From: Arthrobacter sp. E3
Lineage (GTDB): Bacteria > Actinomycetota > Actinomycetes > Actinomycetales > Micrococcaceae
Direction of reading: 5' to 3'
NCBI RefSeq assembly: GCF_017353415.1
Contig: NZ_JAFMPX010000001.1
Coordinates: forward strand, 1-64,000
Length of the DNA stretch: 64,000 nt
Shown: positions 1-8,316 of the stretch, piece by piece
Numbering within the stretch: position 1 is the stretch's first letter
Layout: each line of letters begins with the position of its first letter
The notes under the pieces: model-generated
Database searches by the model: none
What the model saw: the letters and a program-made list of their open reading frames with translations, nothing else
What the model was told of the DNA's origin: nothing
Translations under genes and position numbers: made by a program

Positions 1-209
1 CAGCCAAATCAGCGCCTATCCCCAATGGTGATTTTTCCGTTAAGAAAGCATCATTAATTGACGGTGAATCCATGGGTGGAGCAACTCCCGTTTTCAAGGG
101 GTGTTGCAACGACCGCTAGAACTCGCCCCATACTGGTTGGGAATAATCCAAACACTGATATTCTCAGGTGATTCGGAATCAAAATCCAATCACGCATATC
201 GGGGGACAA
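1..209. other. Upstream non-coding stretch
   Basis: No credible gene is visible in this stretch at the window edge. The frames open here have a composition unlike the coding sequence around them. It probably carries the promoter of the lipoprotein operon that starts at 210. The only clear signal is the GGGGGA ribosome binding site at 201-206. Confidence 0.4.
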
Positions 210-671
210 ATGGAAAAGAAGTGGATTTTATTGCCGATAATCGCCTCCATGGCTTTATCGGGATGCTCCACAACAGGCAAAGACCTGCCGGAAAACACTT
301 TGTCCAGCACGTCAGCTGCAGCCATGGAAACCGCCACCACCGCGGCGCCGCAAAGTCGAGGCCCGGAAAGCACCGGCGCCATCACGGTAATCTCACCGTC
401 TGCTCTGGCTACCCAAGACCTGAGCGACATCAAGTGCACATCAGACAACGAGGGATCGTGGTCGTTCCAGGCCACCGTCAACAATCCCGGCAACACCCAG
501 CGCCGATACACCATTGCCATCGCCGTTGTGGCCAATGCAGTGGCACAAGGACACACAATGATCACGGTGGATGTGCCCGCCAAGGGCGCCGAGCCCGTGG
601 CAGCAAAAGATTTCGCCATCTCTGCCGATCCCGGCGCCATCTGTGAACCCGTCATGTCGGTTGAAGATTAG
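210..671 (+). CDS. Putative secreted lipoprotein
   Basis: This 153-residue protein has a short basic start (MEKKW), a hydrophobic stretch and a lipobox ending in L-S-G-C, so signal peptidase II should cleave it and leave a lipid-anchored Cys on the outer face of the membrane. The mature part opens with a Ser/Thr/Ala-rich linker and continues into a small domain resembling the beta-sandwich modules of exported actinobacterial proteins (conserved FQATVNNPGN-type strand). I do not recognise a family. I chose the ATG at 210 over one at 168 because GGGGGA sits just upstream and the signal peptide starts there. The next gene begins 6 bases after the stop, so the two are probably co-transcribed and act together at the cell surface. 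Confidence 0.75.
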   Translation: MEKKWILLPIIASMALSGCSTTGKDLPENTLSSTSAAAMETATTAAPQSRGPESTGAITVISPSALATQDLSDIKCTSDNEGSWSFQATVNNPGNTQRRYTIAIAVVANAVAQGHTMITVDVPAKGAEPVAAKDFAISADPGAICEPVMSVED

Positions 672-677
672 GACATC

Positions 678-2855
678 ATGAAGAATCGACTCATCGTCGC
701 CACCCTTGCACTGAGCTTGTTTGGCGCCATGCTCTCCACCCCGCCGGCATTTGGCGGCGAAACGCCTGTTTCCAACCAATCCGCAACAAACAGCTCCGCG
801 GAGCTGGCCGAACCAGCCGCCACCAAGGACGCGGCCAGCGTCACCGCTGTCGAAACGGACGTGGCGCAGCCTGCGGAAATCACGCCGGAAACTTCCCCGA
901 CGACCAATCCCGCGACTAAGCCGGAGACCCAAGCCCCGGTACCGGCCACTCCGCAGCCGTCGGAACCCGTTCAGGACAATACCGACCCGACTCCCACAGC
1001 CACGCAGGAACCAAGCGCACCGGTTCCCGCGCCACTGCTCGCTGGTTCTCCGGAGCCCCCCGCCCCGGCGAAGCCGTTGGCAGTCGAGATAGTGGTCAAG
1101 GGCGCCGTGAAGGTTCGCTGGGATTCACTCAACGGACAGAACGGCCCACTTGGCGCACCACTTTCAAAGGAAGAGTCAAACCCCGGCTACATAGTCCAGG
1201 AGTTCAAGGGCGGTTTCATCTACGTTGACGCCGGCACGGGATCCCACCATATTCTAGCCTCCAGCGCCATTGGAAAAGTTTGGTACGGCGGCGGCAAGGA
1301 TGCAGCCGAAGGCTTCGGCGTCCCGGTTTCCGACGAAATTCCAGCAGAGAACGGCAGCTACCAAAAATTCTCCGGAGGCAAGTGGATCTTTAGCACCGGT
1401 CTGTCGCTCAACACCAAGGGTGGCATCGGCAGAAAGTGGCTTGCCGGCGGCGGTCTTGCAACATTGGGCGTGCCCACCAGCAACGAAATGTGCGCACTTC
1501 GCGACGGTGGGTGCCTGCAAGGCTTCAAGAAGACCACCATCTTCTGGTCCCCCACCTCCGGCTCCCACGCCGTACACGGAGGGATCTTGGGGCGCTACAA
1601 GACCAATGGAATGCAGGCCGGCCCCGTCGGCTACCCAGTTGGCCCGGAAACGTGCAACCTCCCCCAAAAGGGATGCTTCCAGAACTTCCAGAACGGCCAG
1701 ATACTCTGGGTTGCCGGGACTGGTGCCTTCAGCGTCGTGATCGGTCCGATCGGAAACCATTTCAACAGCCAGGGCGGCACTGCAGGCTTCCTGAAGTTCC
1801 CCCGGGGTGAACAGGTTTGCGGGCAGTCGGACAACGGTTGCTACCAGAATTTCCAAGGCGGGGTCGCTTACAGCGCCAACTCCACGGGTGCCGCGAGCGT
1901 GCACAATGGCAAGTTCCTATCAGGATACCAACGCAGGGGCTGGCACAATGGGACGCTCGGCTTCCCCAAGGCCCAACAGGTATGCGGCCAGCCAAATGGC
2001 GGCTGCTACCAGGACTTCAGGAACGGCCGGCTCTGGTCGAATAACGCACACACCAATGCGTACATGACCATGGGTGGAATCGGATCCTCCTACACGGCAA
2101 AGGGCGGCCCCCGCAGCTACCTCGGTTACCCCATCTCCGACGAGCACTGCTCCGGCGGTCAATGCGTCCAGACATTTGTGGGTGGCTACATTGGCTGGGG
2201 AAGCGGCGGCGCCGGCGGTTACTACAACATGAGCGAGTGCCAGAACCTGAATAACGGCCGGTCCCGCTACACAACGGGCGGGGCGAACCGCGTGCTCCTG
2301 ACATTTACCAACGGCTACAACCAGGCCTATGCAACAGTGATCTACTGCAAGAGGATCGCCGGCATCTACGTCACCGACTGGAAGAGTGACGGTTACGTCG
2401 GCGCCTCGGGTTTCAAGGCACCCGGCGTCCCATCAGGTCCCACCCGCAACCTGTTCTCTCCCACCGGCTCCTACACCTTCACCGAAGCATTTGGTCTGGG
2501 CAACCCCGGAACGAAGCTCGCCTACCGAACCCTGAACCCGAATTCACGCTGGGGCGGCAACCCTTGGACACCCACGTACAACAAGTACCATGAGTCCACT
2601 TCGTGGGTCGGCTGGGATGAAAACATGTGGTATTTCGCCACCCGAGCCCAGCACGACTACCGGCAGGGCGCAGTCATCAACTACAACCGGCCCAATATTG
2701 TCCAGGATGCGGGATTTGCCATCTTCCTGCATGAGAACAAGGTCCCGACGGCAGGATGCGTCTCCATCGACGATTGGGCCATGGTGGACTTCCTCCAAAA
2801 GGCAACCCCCGGTGACCGCATCATCATGGGCGTGAAGTCCGCGCTCTTCAAGTAG
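678..2855 (+). CDS. Secreted LGFP-repeat protein with C-terminal L,D-transpeptidase-like domain
   Basis: A 725-residue exported protein. Residues 1-26 form a signal peptide ending near P-A-F-G. Residues about 30-130 are a Pro/Thr/Ala/Glu-rich linker suited to crossing the wall. About seven LGFP-type repeats follow (cores such as GPLGAP, GFGVPVS, TLGVPTS, PVGYPVG, TLGFPK, YLGYPIS). These repeats are known from cell-wall proteins of actinobacteria, for example corynomycolyl transferases. The C-terminal third ends in H685-(8 residues)-C694-V-S, which matches the His/Gly-Cys catalytic signature of YkuD L,D-transpeptidases. The likely role is wall anchoring plus peptidoglycan cross-linking or protein attachment. 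The domain is divergent, so activity is inferred. It lies 6 bases behind the lipoprotein gene and ends in a strong hairpin. Confidence 0.8.
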   Translation: MKNRLIVATLALSLFGAMLSTPPAFGGETPVSNQSATNSSAELAEPAATKDAASVTAVETDVAQPAEITPETSPTTNPATKPETQAPVPATPQPSEPVQDNTDPTPTATQEPSAPVPAPLLAGSPEPPAPAKPLAVEIVVKGAVKVRWDSLNGQNGPLGAPLSKEESNPGYIVQEFKGGFIYVDAGTGSHHILASSAIGKVWYGGGKDAAEGFGVPVSDEIPAENGSYQKFSGGKWIFSTGLSLNTKGGIGRKWLAGGGLATLGVPTSNEMCALRDGGCLQGFKKTTIFWSPTSGSHAVHGGILGRYKTNGMQAGPVGYPVGPETCNLPQKGCFQNFQNGQILWVAGTGAFSVVIGPIGNHFNSQGGTAGFLKFPRGEQVCGQSDNGCYQNFQGGVAYSANSTGAASVHNGKFLSGYQRRGWHNGTLGFPKAQQVCGQPNGGCYQDFRNGRLWSNNAHTNAYMTMGGIGSSYTAKGGPRSYLGYPISDEHCSGGQCVQTFVGGYIGWGSGGAGGYYNMSECQNLNNGRSRYTTGGANRVLLTFTNGYNQAYATVIYCKRIAGIYVTDWKSDGYVGASGFKAPGVPSGPTRNLFSPTGSYTFTEAFGLGNPGTKLAYRTLNPNSRWGGNPWTPTYNKYHESTSWVGWDENMWYFATRAQHDYRQGAVINYNRPNIVQDAGFAIFLHENKVPTAGCVSIDDWAMVDFLQKATPGDRIIMGVKSALFK

Positions 2856-2871
2856 CACCAACTCCCCGAGT

Positions 2872-2902
2872 GCCGGGCCCGCCCTACTATGGCGGGCCCG
2901 GC
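2872..2902 (+). terminator. Rho-independent terminator shared by convergent genes
   Basis: A perfect 12-bp stem (gccgggcccgcc) with a 7-base loop at 2884-2890, followed by TTT. It terminates the LGFP gene. The stop codon of the opposing gene (2887-2889) lies inside the loop. Confidence 0.8.
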
Positions 2903-4062
2903 TTTGTCGCATCTAGGAACCCCGCATAGGCCTTTGCGGCTTTCTCCATTGCCTCGAACCGTGCCGGGTTGAGTTCGGCAAAAAGTTCTGGAAGCACGAC
3001 GCCGGCCAGTTCCCTTTGCCTTTCCGCGGCACCTTGGGCTTTGCACCACGTCCCAGACACCTGTCCGTCCACAACCACAGTCGCCTTGAACATGCCGTTA
3101 TTGCCGGGCACGGTCAGCGGTGCGTGGTGTGAGGCAAGCGCCGCGCTTCGGTCGGTGTAACCGAGCAGATACTCGTCAAAGCCCGGCAGCAGCAACACCG
3201 AGCGTGATCCAGTCAGGGAGCCAGATTCCGTCCGCTGTGACCCCGCGCCACCGAGCATCTCGGCAGTTTCCGGTGCCAGCCAATACTGCACGCCGTCACA
3301 GTCAAGGGAAACAAGCTGGTTCTTGAGCTGTGCCAGTGCCGTGTTGATGTCCTTGAGCGTCAGTTTCGTCCACCACTGGAAATCCTTTACAGTGGCTGGC
3401 CCGTGGCTGCGGAAGTAGCGCAAGGCGAGTTCGGCGAGGGCCTGTTCTCTAGTGAGGGCCCGCGGATTCTTGATCCATTCCCTGGCATTCACAAAGAACT
3501 GTGTATTGCCGTTGCCGGCAACTTTGTCCATGGGTCCTTGGACGAGAGTTCCTTCGATGCACAGCAACCAGAGCAGGTGGGTTCCACGCTGTGCCGCTGT
3601 TTTCTGCCCGGCCTGCTCAAAGACCGCAAACAAGTCATCCCGCGAAGCCCGCCCGCCATTCTGTTCCAACAGCCCAAGGGCGAGTTCTCCCGCCTTGCCA
3701 AGGTCCGGCGTCGTGATATCCAACTGGCGGTGGCGGGTGGTCATGGATTTCGCCATGCGGCTACTCGTCAATGCGAGGATCCAGCCAAGGTCTTCTGCCG
3801 CGGTCACGTGCAGCGTTCCGCGAAGGGGCCAGGAACGGACCAGCTCACCCCTGTTGAAAGCGGCTTCCACCTCCGCCCGGGTGCTTCCCGGTGCGCGCAG
3901 GCCTATGGACCACAAGGCCCCGGGGAAGTCCTGGCCCTGCAGTGCCGTCAGTGAACGCACAACGTCCACCGGTCCCGGTGCGGGGCTGGTGGACGTTGGA
4001 AGGATTCCCTGCGCGGCCAGACGCAAGTGGGCCAATGAGGCGGGCGTGATGCTGTTGCTCAT
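2887..4062 (-). CDS. Winged-helix DNA-binding protein, AlkZ/YcaQ-like (HTH_42)
   Basis: This 391-residue protein matches the HTH_42 family, whose studied members (AlkZ, YcaQ) are DNA glycosylases that open interstrand crosslinks or remove alkylated bases. Recognisable parts are the N-terminal helix (ASLAHLRLAAQGI), the segment with a Q-G-Q triplet (TALQGQDFPGALWSIGLR), the ELVRSWPLRGTLH strand that is a hallmark of the family, and a C-terminal LPGFDEYLLGYTDRS segment. Gln-x-Gln/Asp is the catalytic motif of AlkZ, so Q-G-Q near residue 43 may be the active site; this assignment is an inference. The actinobacterial branch is mostly uncharacterised. ATG at 4062. It stands alone and converges with the LGFP gene. 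Confidence 0.8.
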   Translation of the reverse strand: MSNSITPASLAHLRLAAQGILPTSTSPAPGPVDVVRSLTALQGQDFPGALWSIGLRAPGSTRAEVEAAFNRGELVRSWPLRGTLHVTAAEDLGWILALTSSRMAKSMTTRHRQLDITTPDLGKAGELALGLLEQNGGRASRDDLFAVFEQAGQKTAAQRGTHLLWLLCIEGTLVQGPMDKVAGNGNTQFFVNAREWIKNPRALTREQALAELALRYFRSHGPATVKDFQWWTKLTLKDINTALAQLKNQLVSLDCDGVQYWLAPETAEMLGGAGSQRTESGSLTGSRSVLLLPGFDEYLLGYTDRSAALASHHAPLTVPGNNGMFKATVVVDGQVSGTWCKAQGAAERQRELAGVVLPELFAELNPARFEAMEKAAKAYAGFLDATKPGPP

Positions 4063-4089
4063 GCAGCCAATCTAGCGGACGGATTTCAC

Positions 4090-4204
4090 CAAGAGCGCTG
4101 CGGAAGTGTTCATACTGCAGCTGGTGCGGGTCTGGACAAGAGCGCTGCTTTCATACTGCAGCCGATGCGGGTGCTGGCGCGTGTCACCCGCATTTGCTGC
4201 AGTA
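4090..4204. repeat. Three-copy intergenic repeat with hairpin
   Basis: Two direct copies, 4090-4131 and 4137-4172, share caagagcgctg, ttcatactgcag and tgcgggt. A third, inverted copy at 4185-4204 pairs with 4154-4173 (17 of 20 positions), giving a hairpin around an 11-base loop. It lies just upstream of the AlkZ-like gene and downstream of the desaturase gene. Confidence 0.65.
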
Positions 4205-4215
4205 CGGATTCCGAA

Positions 4216-5346
4216 CTAGCGGGCGGAACGCATATTCGCCGTGATGGGGCATTCGAAGGGGTCACGCTGGCCCAGACCAACACGGTTCAAGTACTTCATG
4301 ACGATCATGTAGGACTTGCCCAGTGTGGTCTCGGTGTAGGTGATGTTCCGTTCGGCGCAGTATGCACGGACCATGGGCTGGACGGCCCTGAGATTCCTCG
4401 AGGACATGGTCGGGAAAAGGTGGTGCTCAATCTGGTAGTTCAATCCGCCCATGGCCACGTCAACCCACTTGCCGCCGGTGATGTTGCGGCTCATGAGCGT
4501 CTGGCGGCGCATGAAGTCGATCTTGACGTCCTTGGGCACCAGCGGCATGCCCTTGTGGTTTGGTGCGAAGGACCCACCCATGTACAGTCCCAGTGCCATG
4601 ATCTGCACAACGATAAACGAGAGGCCAATGGCCCAGCCTAGGAACCAGACGGTGAACGCGGGCAGCAGCACGAGGCGGACGAAGAGCAAGGCTATCTCGG
4701 CCTTGCGCTCCGGGACGATCTGCTTGCGGTCCAGGACACGGCCCAAGGCGGAGACGTGGAGGTCCAAGGCAGCAAGTGTCAGCAGCGGGAAGAAGAAATA
4801 GCCTTGACGGCGGGCAAACCACTTCGCGAAGCCCTTGCGCTTGGCAGCGCTGTCCGGGTCAAAAACGAGCGCTCCGGGATCAATATCGCCATCCACCCCG
4901 ACCTTGTTCGGATTCAGGTGGTGCTTGCCATGCTTGTTCATCCACCAGCCGTAGCTCAGCCCAACGAACAGGTTCCCGGCAATGCGGGCCAGCCACGCGT
5001 TCTTCTTGGCGGAGGCAAAGACCTGACGGTGTGCGGCGTCGTGCGAGAGGAATGCGGTCTGTGTGCACATGAAGGCAAACACGACGGCGGTTACAAGCTG
5101 CCACCAGGTCTGTCCCAGTGTCAGGAACAAGGCCAGAACGGCCAAGTAGCCCAGTGACTGGCGCACGATCCGCAGCACGTACCACTTGACGTCGCGATCC
5201 ATGAGCCCAGTGGCACGGACTTCCTCGCACAGCTGGATGAAATCCGTCACGTGGCGGTCCCGCGCAGGGCGTTTCCGGGCGACAGCAGGCGCCGGCGCGG
5301 CCATCTCTTCGAGTACATCCGGGTTGTCAAGTGTTGCTGACGACAT
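4216..5346 (-). CDS. Membrane fatty-acid desaturase
   Basis: A 376-residue integral membrane di-iron desaturase that introduces a double bond into acyl chains, probably acyl-CoA or phospholipid-bound, using a ferredoxin or similar electron donor. All three histidine boxes are present: H102-D-A-A-H106, H139-G-K-H142-H143 and Q305-I-E-H308-H309. The last, QxxHH, places it with front-end/linoleoyl-CoA-type desaturases such as DesA3. Hydrophobic pairs near residues 66-100 and 235-265 anchor it. The ATG at 5346 was chosen because GAGGAG lies at the right distance; an upstream ATG at 5403 has no binding site. It is likely involved in membrane fluidity. Two ferredoxin-NADP reductases elsewhere in the window could supply electrons, but nothing local shows this. 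Confidence 0.9.
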   Translation of the reverse strand: MSSATLDNPDVLEEMAAPAPAVARKRPARDRHVTDFIQLCEEVRATGLMDRDVKWYVLRIVRQSLGYLAVLALFLTLGQTWWQLVTAVVFAFMCTQTAFLSHDAAHRQVFASAKKNAWLARIAGNLFVGLSYGWWMNKHGKHHLNPNKVGVDGDIDPGALVFDPDSAAKRKGFAKWFARRQGYFFFPLLTLAALDLHVSALGRVLDRKQIVPERKAEIALLFVRLVLLPAFTVWFLGWAIGLSFIVVQIMALGLYMGGSFAPNHKGMPLVPKDVKIDFMRRQTLMSRNITGGKWVDVAMGGLNYQIEHHLFPTMSSRNLRAVQPMVRAYCAERNITYTETTLGKSYMIVMKYLNRVGLGQRDPFECPITANMRSAR

Positions 5347-5464
5347 GCGTTCTCCTCGTGCTGGACTCCGCAAAAGGAAGTGCCACGTTGATAGAAAGGT
5401 CAAAGCTTTTCATTAACACTATGAAGAACCATGGCTGTGAACATCACACCCGGGAGCCGTCTTG

Positions 5465-5486
5465 ACCCCGTACCCGGGTACGGGGT
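5465..5486. promoter_or_regulatory. Perfect 22-bp palindrome
   Basis: The sequence accccgtaccc is followed directly by its reverse complement. It lies between the murB stop and the desaturase start, about 120 bases upstream of the latter. No T-run follows on either strand, so it looks more like a protein-binding site than a terminator. Confidence 0.5.
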
Positions 5487-5516
5487 GCGCCGCTGCACAC
5501 GCAACGGAGCTGACAG

Positions 5517-6602
5517 CTAGAGCGAGCAGCCCACCAAAACAGGCTCCGGGACCAGGGAAATACCAAATTGACGTTCGACCCCGGAGCGCACCGCACGGGC
5601 AATCGCCAGGATGTCTTCGGTGCTGGCCCCGCCACGATTCGTAATGGCGAGGGTGTGCTTGGTGGACAAGGCAGCACGTGGCGGGGTCCCGGCGTCGTAC
5701 GTGTTGCTCGTAGCCTCCCCCAGCAAGCCGTATCCCTTGGTAAATCCTGCCCTTTCAATGAGCCAGGCGGCGCTGAGCTTGACCTTGTCCCCAGCGGCGT
5801 AGCGGGGGGCATCGGACGGCAGGGTTGCAGCAGTCTCGGGGGTGACGATGGGGTTGGTGAAGAAGGAGCCCGTGGAGAAGGTGTCACGGTCGGCAGGGTC
5901 AAGGACCATGCCCTTGGCTGCTCGCAGGGACAGGACTGCGCGGCGCAGGTCCAGGGAGTTGGCGCGCTTGCCGATCTCAACGTCGAGCCTGCGCGCCAGT
6001 TCGGTGTATTTGACGGGCGCGCTCATGCGGCCCAGCAGAAGCTGGAATTCCACGCTCAGCACCACGTAACGGGGGGACCCATTCACGGTTGACGCCTTGA
6101 GCAGGGAGTGGCGGTAGCCGAATTGCAGTTCATGGTTGGTGAACGTGTGAACGGCTTTTTTCTCGCGGTCCCACGTCCGCACGGCAGCAATGGTCTGGGC
6201 CACCTCGCAGCCATAGGCGCCCACGTTCTGCACAGGGGTGGCGCCGGTGCTGCCCGGAATGCCGGACAGCGCTTCCACGCCGGACCAGGCGTGCAAGACG
6301 GATTCGTGCACAAAGTCGTCCCAGTCGTGACCTGCCTGGACCACCACGGAGGCGCCGCCGCAGGAGTCTTCCGAATCCACGGTGAAACCCTGGCTGGCAA
6401 TCTTCAGCACGGTGCCATCGAAACCTTCATCGGCAACCACCAAGTTGGAGCCTCCGCCAAGGATCAGGAGAGGCTCGTCAACCTCGTCGGCAGTCCTGAC
6501 GGCTGCTATGATTTCCGCCTCGGAAGCGGCCACAACGTACTTCTTGGCAGGTCCGCCCACTTCGAGGGTGGTCAGGGTACTCAGTGCCGTTTGCGCATTC
6601 AC
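5517..6602 (-). CDS. murB: UDP-N-acetylmuramate dehydrogenase MurB
   Basis: A 361-residue FAD enzyme that reduces UDP-GlcNAc-enolpyruvate to UDP-MurNAc with NADPH, the second committed step of peptidoglycan synthesis in the cytoplasm. The FAD-binding segment LILGGGSNLVVADEGFDG (near residue 45), the GIPGSTGATPVQNVGAYG loop and the C-terminal VRSGVERQFGISLVPEP with its conserved Glu are all present, and length is normal for type I/III MurB of actinobacteria. The start is GTG at 6602, forming a GTGA overlap with the stop of the preceding transporter gene. It is therefore the last gene of a translationally coupled chain. Confidence 0.95.
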   Translation of the reverse strand: MNAQTALSTLTTLEVGGPAKKYVVAASEAEIIAAVRTADEVDEPLLILGGGSNLVVADEGFDGTVLKIASQGFTVDSEDSCGGASVVVQAGHDWDDFVHESVLHAWSGVEALSGIPGSTGATPVQNVGAYGCEVAQTIAAVRTWDREKKAVHTFTNHELQFGYRHSLLKASTVNGSPRYVVLSVEFQLLLGRMSAPVKYTELARRLDVEIGKRANSLDLRRAVLSLRAAKGMVLDPADRDTFSTGSFFTNPIVTPETAATLPSDAPRYAAGDKVKLSAAWLIERAGFTKGYGLLGEATSNTYDAGTPPRAALSTKHTLAITNRGGASTEDILAIARAVRSGVERQFGISLVPEPVLVGCSL

Positions 6603-7879
6603 GATTCCACACTATCCCGTGGACGCACCATGCCGGTGTCATCCAAGTATTTCGGTTTACGCACCACGGGGGTGAGGAAGAACGCCACCACCAGCATGCC
6701 CAGCACCGCCAGCAGTGAATGCAGCACGCCTACGTGCTCAGCCAGCAGTCCCAGCAGAGGCGGACCACCCAGGAACGCACCGTAACCCACAGTGGAAACC
6801 ACTGAAACGCGTGCCGCGGCGTGCTCGGGGTCGTCGGAAGCTGCTGACATGGCGACTGGGAAGCCCAAGGCGGATCCCAGCCCCCAAAAGACGAGTGCCG
6901 CGAGGGCAACTTCCTTGGAGGGGGCAAACACAAAGAGTCCCAAGCCAATGACGGCAAGTGCAGCACCGGCTCGCAGCACAATGACGCGGCCATACTTGTC
7001 AAGGACCACCGTTCCGGCGAAGCGGCCGACGGTCATGGCGGAGACAAAAATGCCATAGCCTATGGCGCCAAGGGCTGGAGTTGCCTGGTAGCCGTCCACC
7101 ATAGCAAGGGCCACCCAGTCCCCTGCCGCACCTTCAGCCAAGCCAAGTCCCAGCACCAGGGCACCGAGCATGAGGGTGCGCGGGTCGCGCCATGCAGCGG
7201 CAATTTTGGCCTTTCCCGCACGCTTGGCCGCAGCAGCCTTCTGCCGCCCTTCACCGACACCACTGACATCCACCATCAGTGCGGTGCTGAGGAGCTTGTC
7301 TGCTTGATAGTGGCTGGTGCCCACCAGCACGGCGATGAACACCGCGACCGCCATCACACATAGGTGAATGAGTACGGGAACGTGCTGGGAAGCTGCCAGT
7401 GCACCCAGTCCCGCGCCGACCACCGTGCCAATGCTGAAGGATCCATGCAGGCGCGGCATGATGTGCCGACGCAAAGCCCGCTCCACCGCAGCACCCTCGA
7501 TGTTGCAGGCAGTGTTGTAGCTGCCGGTACCCAGACCAACTAGAACAAGGCCGGTCCCCACGACTAGTGTTTCTGAAAATACCGTAGCGCCCAGGCCCAT
7601 GATCATGAAGCCAACGGTTTGGATCGAGATGCCCAGCCGGGTCGTCAGCTTCGACCCCAACCGCAGCACGATCAACCCGGAGGCTGCAACCGAGACGAAA
7701 GAGCCCAGCGACATGCACAGCAGGATCAGGCCAATTTGGCCTGGAGTCAGGCCAAGGTCGTCACGAATGGCTGGAATGCGAGAGACCCAAGTGGCAAAGA
7801 TCAGACCGGAACCGGCGTAGGCGATGAATACGCCATTGCGCCAGGAAGGGACGGTGTCTACCGATGCGGCACTGTTCAC
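6599..7879 (-). CDS. MFS transporter
   Basis: A 426-residue major facilitator with about 12 predicted membrane helices. The N-terminal half shows helix 1 (FIAYAGSGLIFATWVSRIPA) and a loop with LRLGSKLTTRLG at the usual place of the family's cytoplasmic 2-3 motif. A central cytoplasmic Lys/Ala-rich loop lies around residues 205-225. The substrate is unknown; the family includes sugar and drug exporters. Start is GTG at 7879, overlapping the previous stop as GTGA, and its own stop overlaps murB the same way. The position between lipid-type dehydratases and a peptidoglycan enzyme might suggest a cell-envelope substrate, but that is only inference. Confidence 0.85.
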   Translation of the reverse strand: MNSAASVDTVPSWRNGVFIAYAGSGLIFATWVSRIPAIRDDLGLTPGQIGLILLCMSLGSFVSVAASGLIVLRLGSKLTTRLGISIQTVGFMIMGLGATVFSETLVVGTGLVLVGLGTGSYNTACNIEGAAVERALRRHIMPRLHGSFSIGTVVGAGLGALAASQHVPVLIHLCVMAVAVFIAVLVGTSHYQADKLLSTALMVDVSGVGEGRQKAAAAKRAGKAKIAAAWRDPRTLMLGALVLGLGLAEGAAGDWVALAMVDGYQATPALGAIGYGIFVSAMTVGRFAGTVVLDKYGRVIVLRAGAALAVIGLGLFVFAPSKEVALAALVFWGLGSALGFPVAMSAASDDPEHAAARVSVVSTVGYGAFLGGPPLLGLLAEHVGVLHSLLAVLGMLVVAFFLTPVVRKPKYLDDTGMVRPRDSVES

Positions 7880-8316
7880 GCCAAGCGGACCAGTGCCTGC
7901 GCCTTGACCAAAACCTTTTGTCCGTCCAAGGTGACGGTCAAATCAATCCGTGCGGTCCCGGCGTCGGCATCCAACGCTCCGACCACGCCAGTCACTTCCA
8001 CGGCAGCCCCCGGGGCGCCATCAATGTCAGCAACGGGGACAGGCTTGGTGAAGCGCGTGCCATACGATACAACGGCGGATGGGTCACCCACCCAGTCGGT
8101 CACCAACTGCACGGCCGCACCCATGGTGAACATGCCGTGGGCAATGACGCCGGGCAGTTCCACTTCGCGGGCAAAGCGTTCGTTCCAGTGGATGGGGTTG
8201 AAGTCTCCGGACGCGCCGGCGTACCTGACCAGATCCGCCCGGGAAATTTCGAGGGTCCGTGTTCCAATCACGGTCCCCACGGACAAATCTGCAATGTTCA
8301 ACGCTGTTTTCGTCAT
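7876..8316 (-). CDS. MaoC-family dehydratase, HadB/HtdY-like
   Basis: A 146-residue single-hotdog protein with the hydratase-2 motif GDFNPIH, in which D38 and H43 are the expected catalytic pair. The helix EVELPGVIAHGMFTMGAA follows as in (3R)-hydroxyacyl-ACP dehydratase subunit HadB. With the preceding gene product it probably forms a heterodimer that dehydrates 3-hydroxyacyl thioesters. In mycobacteria this pair works in mycolic acid elongation; in a genus without mycolates the substrate is unclear. ATG at 8316 overlaps the upstream stop as TAATG, so translation is coupled. Confidence 0.88.
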   Translation of the reverse strand: MTKTALNIADLSVGTVIGTRTLEISRADLVRYAGASGDFNPIHWNERFAREVELPGVIAHGMFTMGAAVQLVTDWVGDPSAVVSYGTRFTKPVPVADIDGAPGAAVEVTGVVGALDADAGTARIDLTVTLDGQKVLVKAQALVRLA

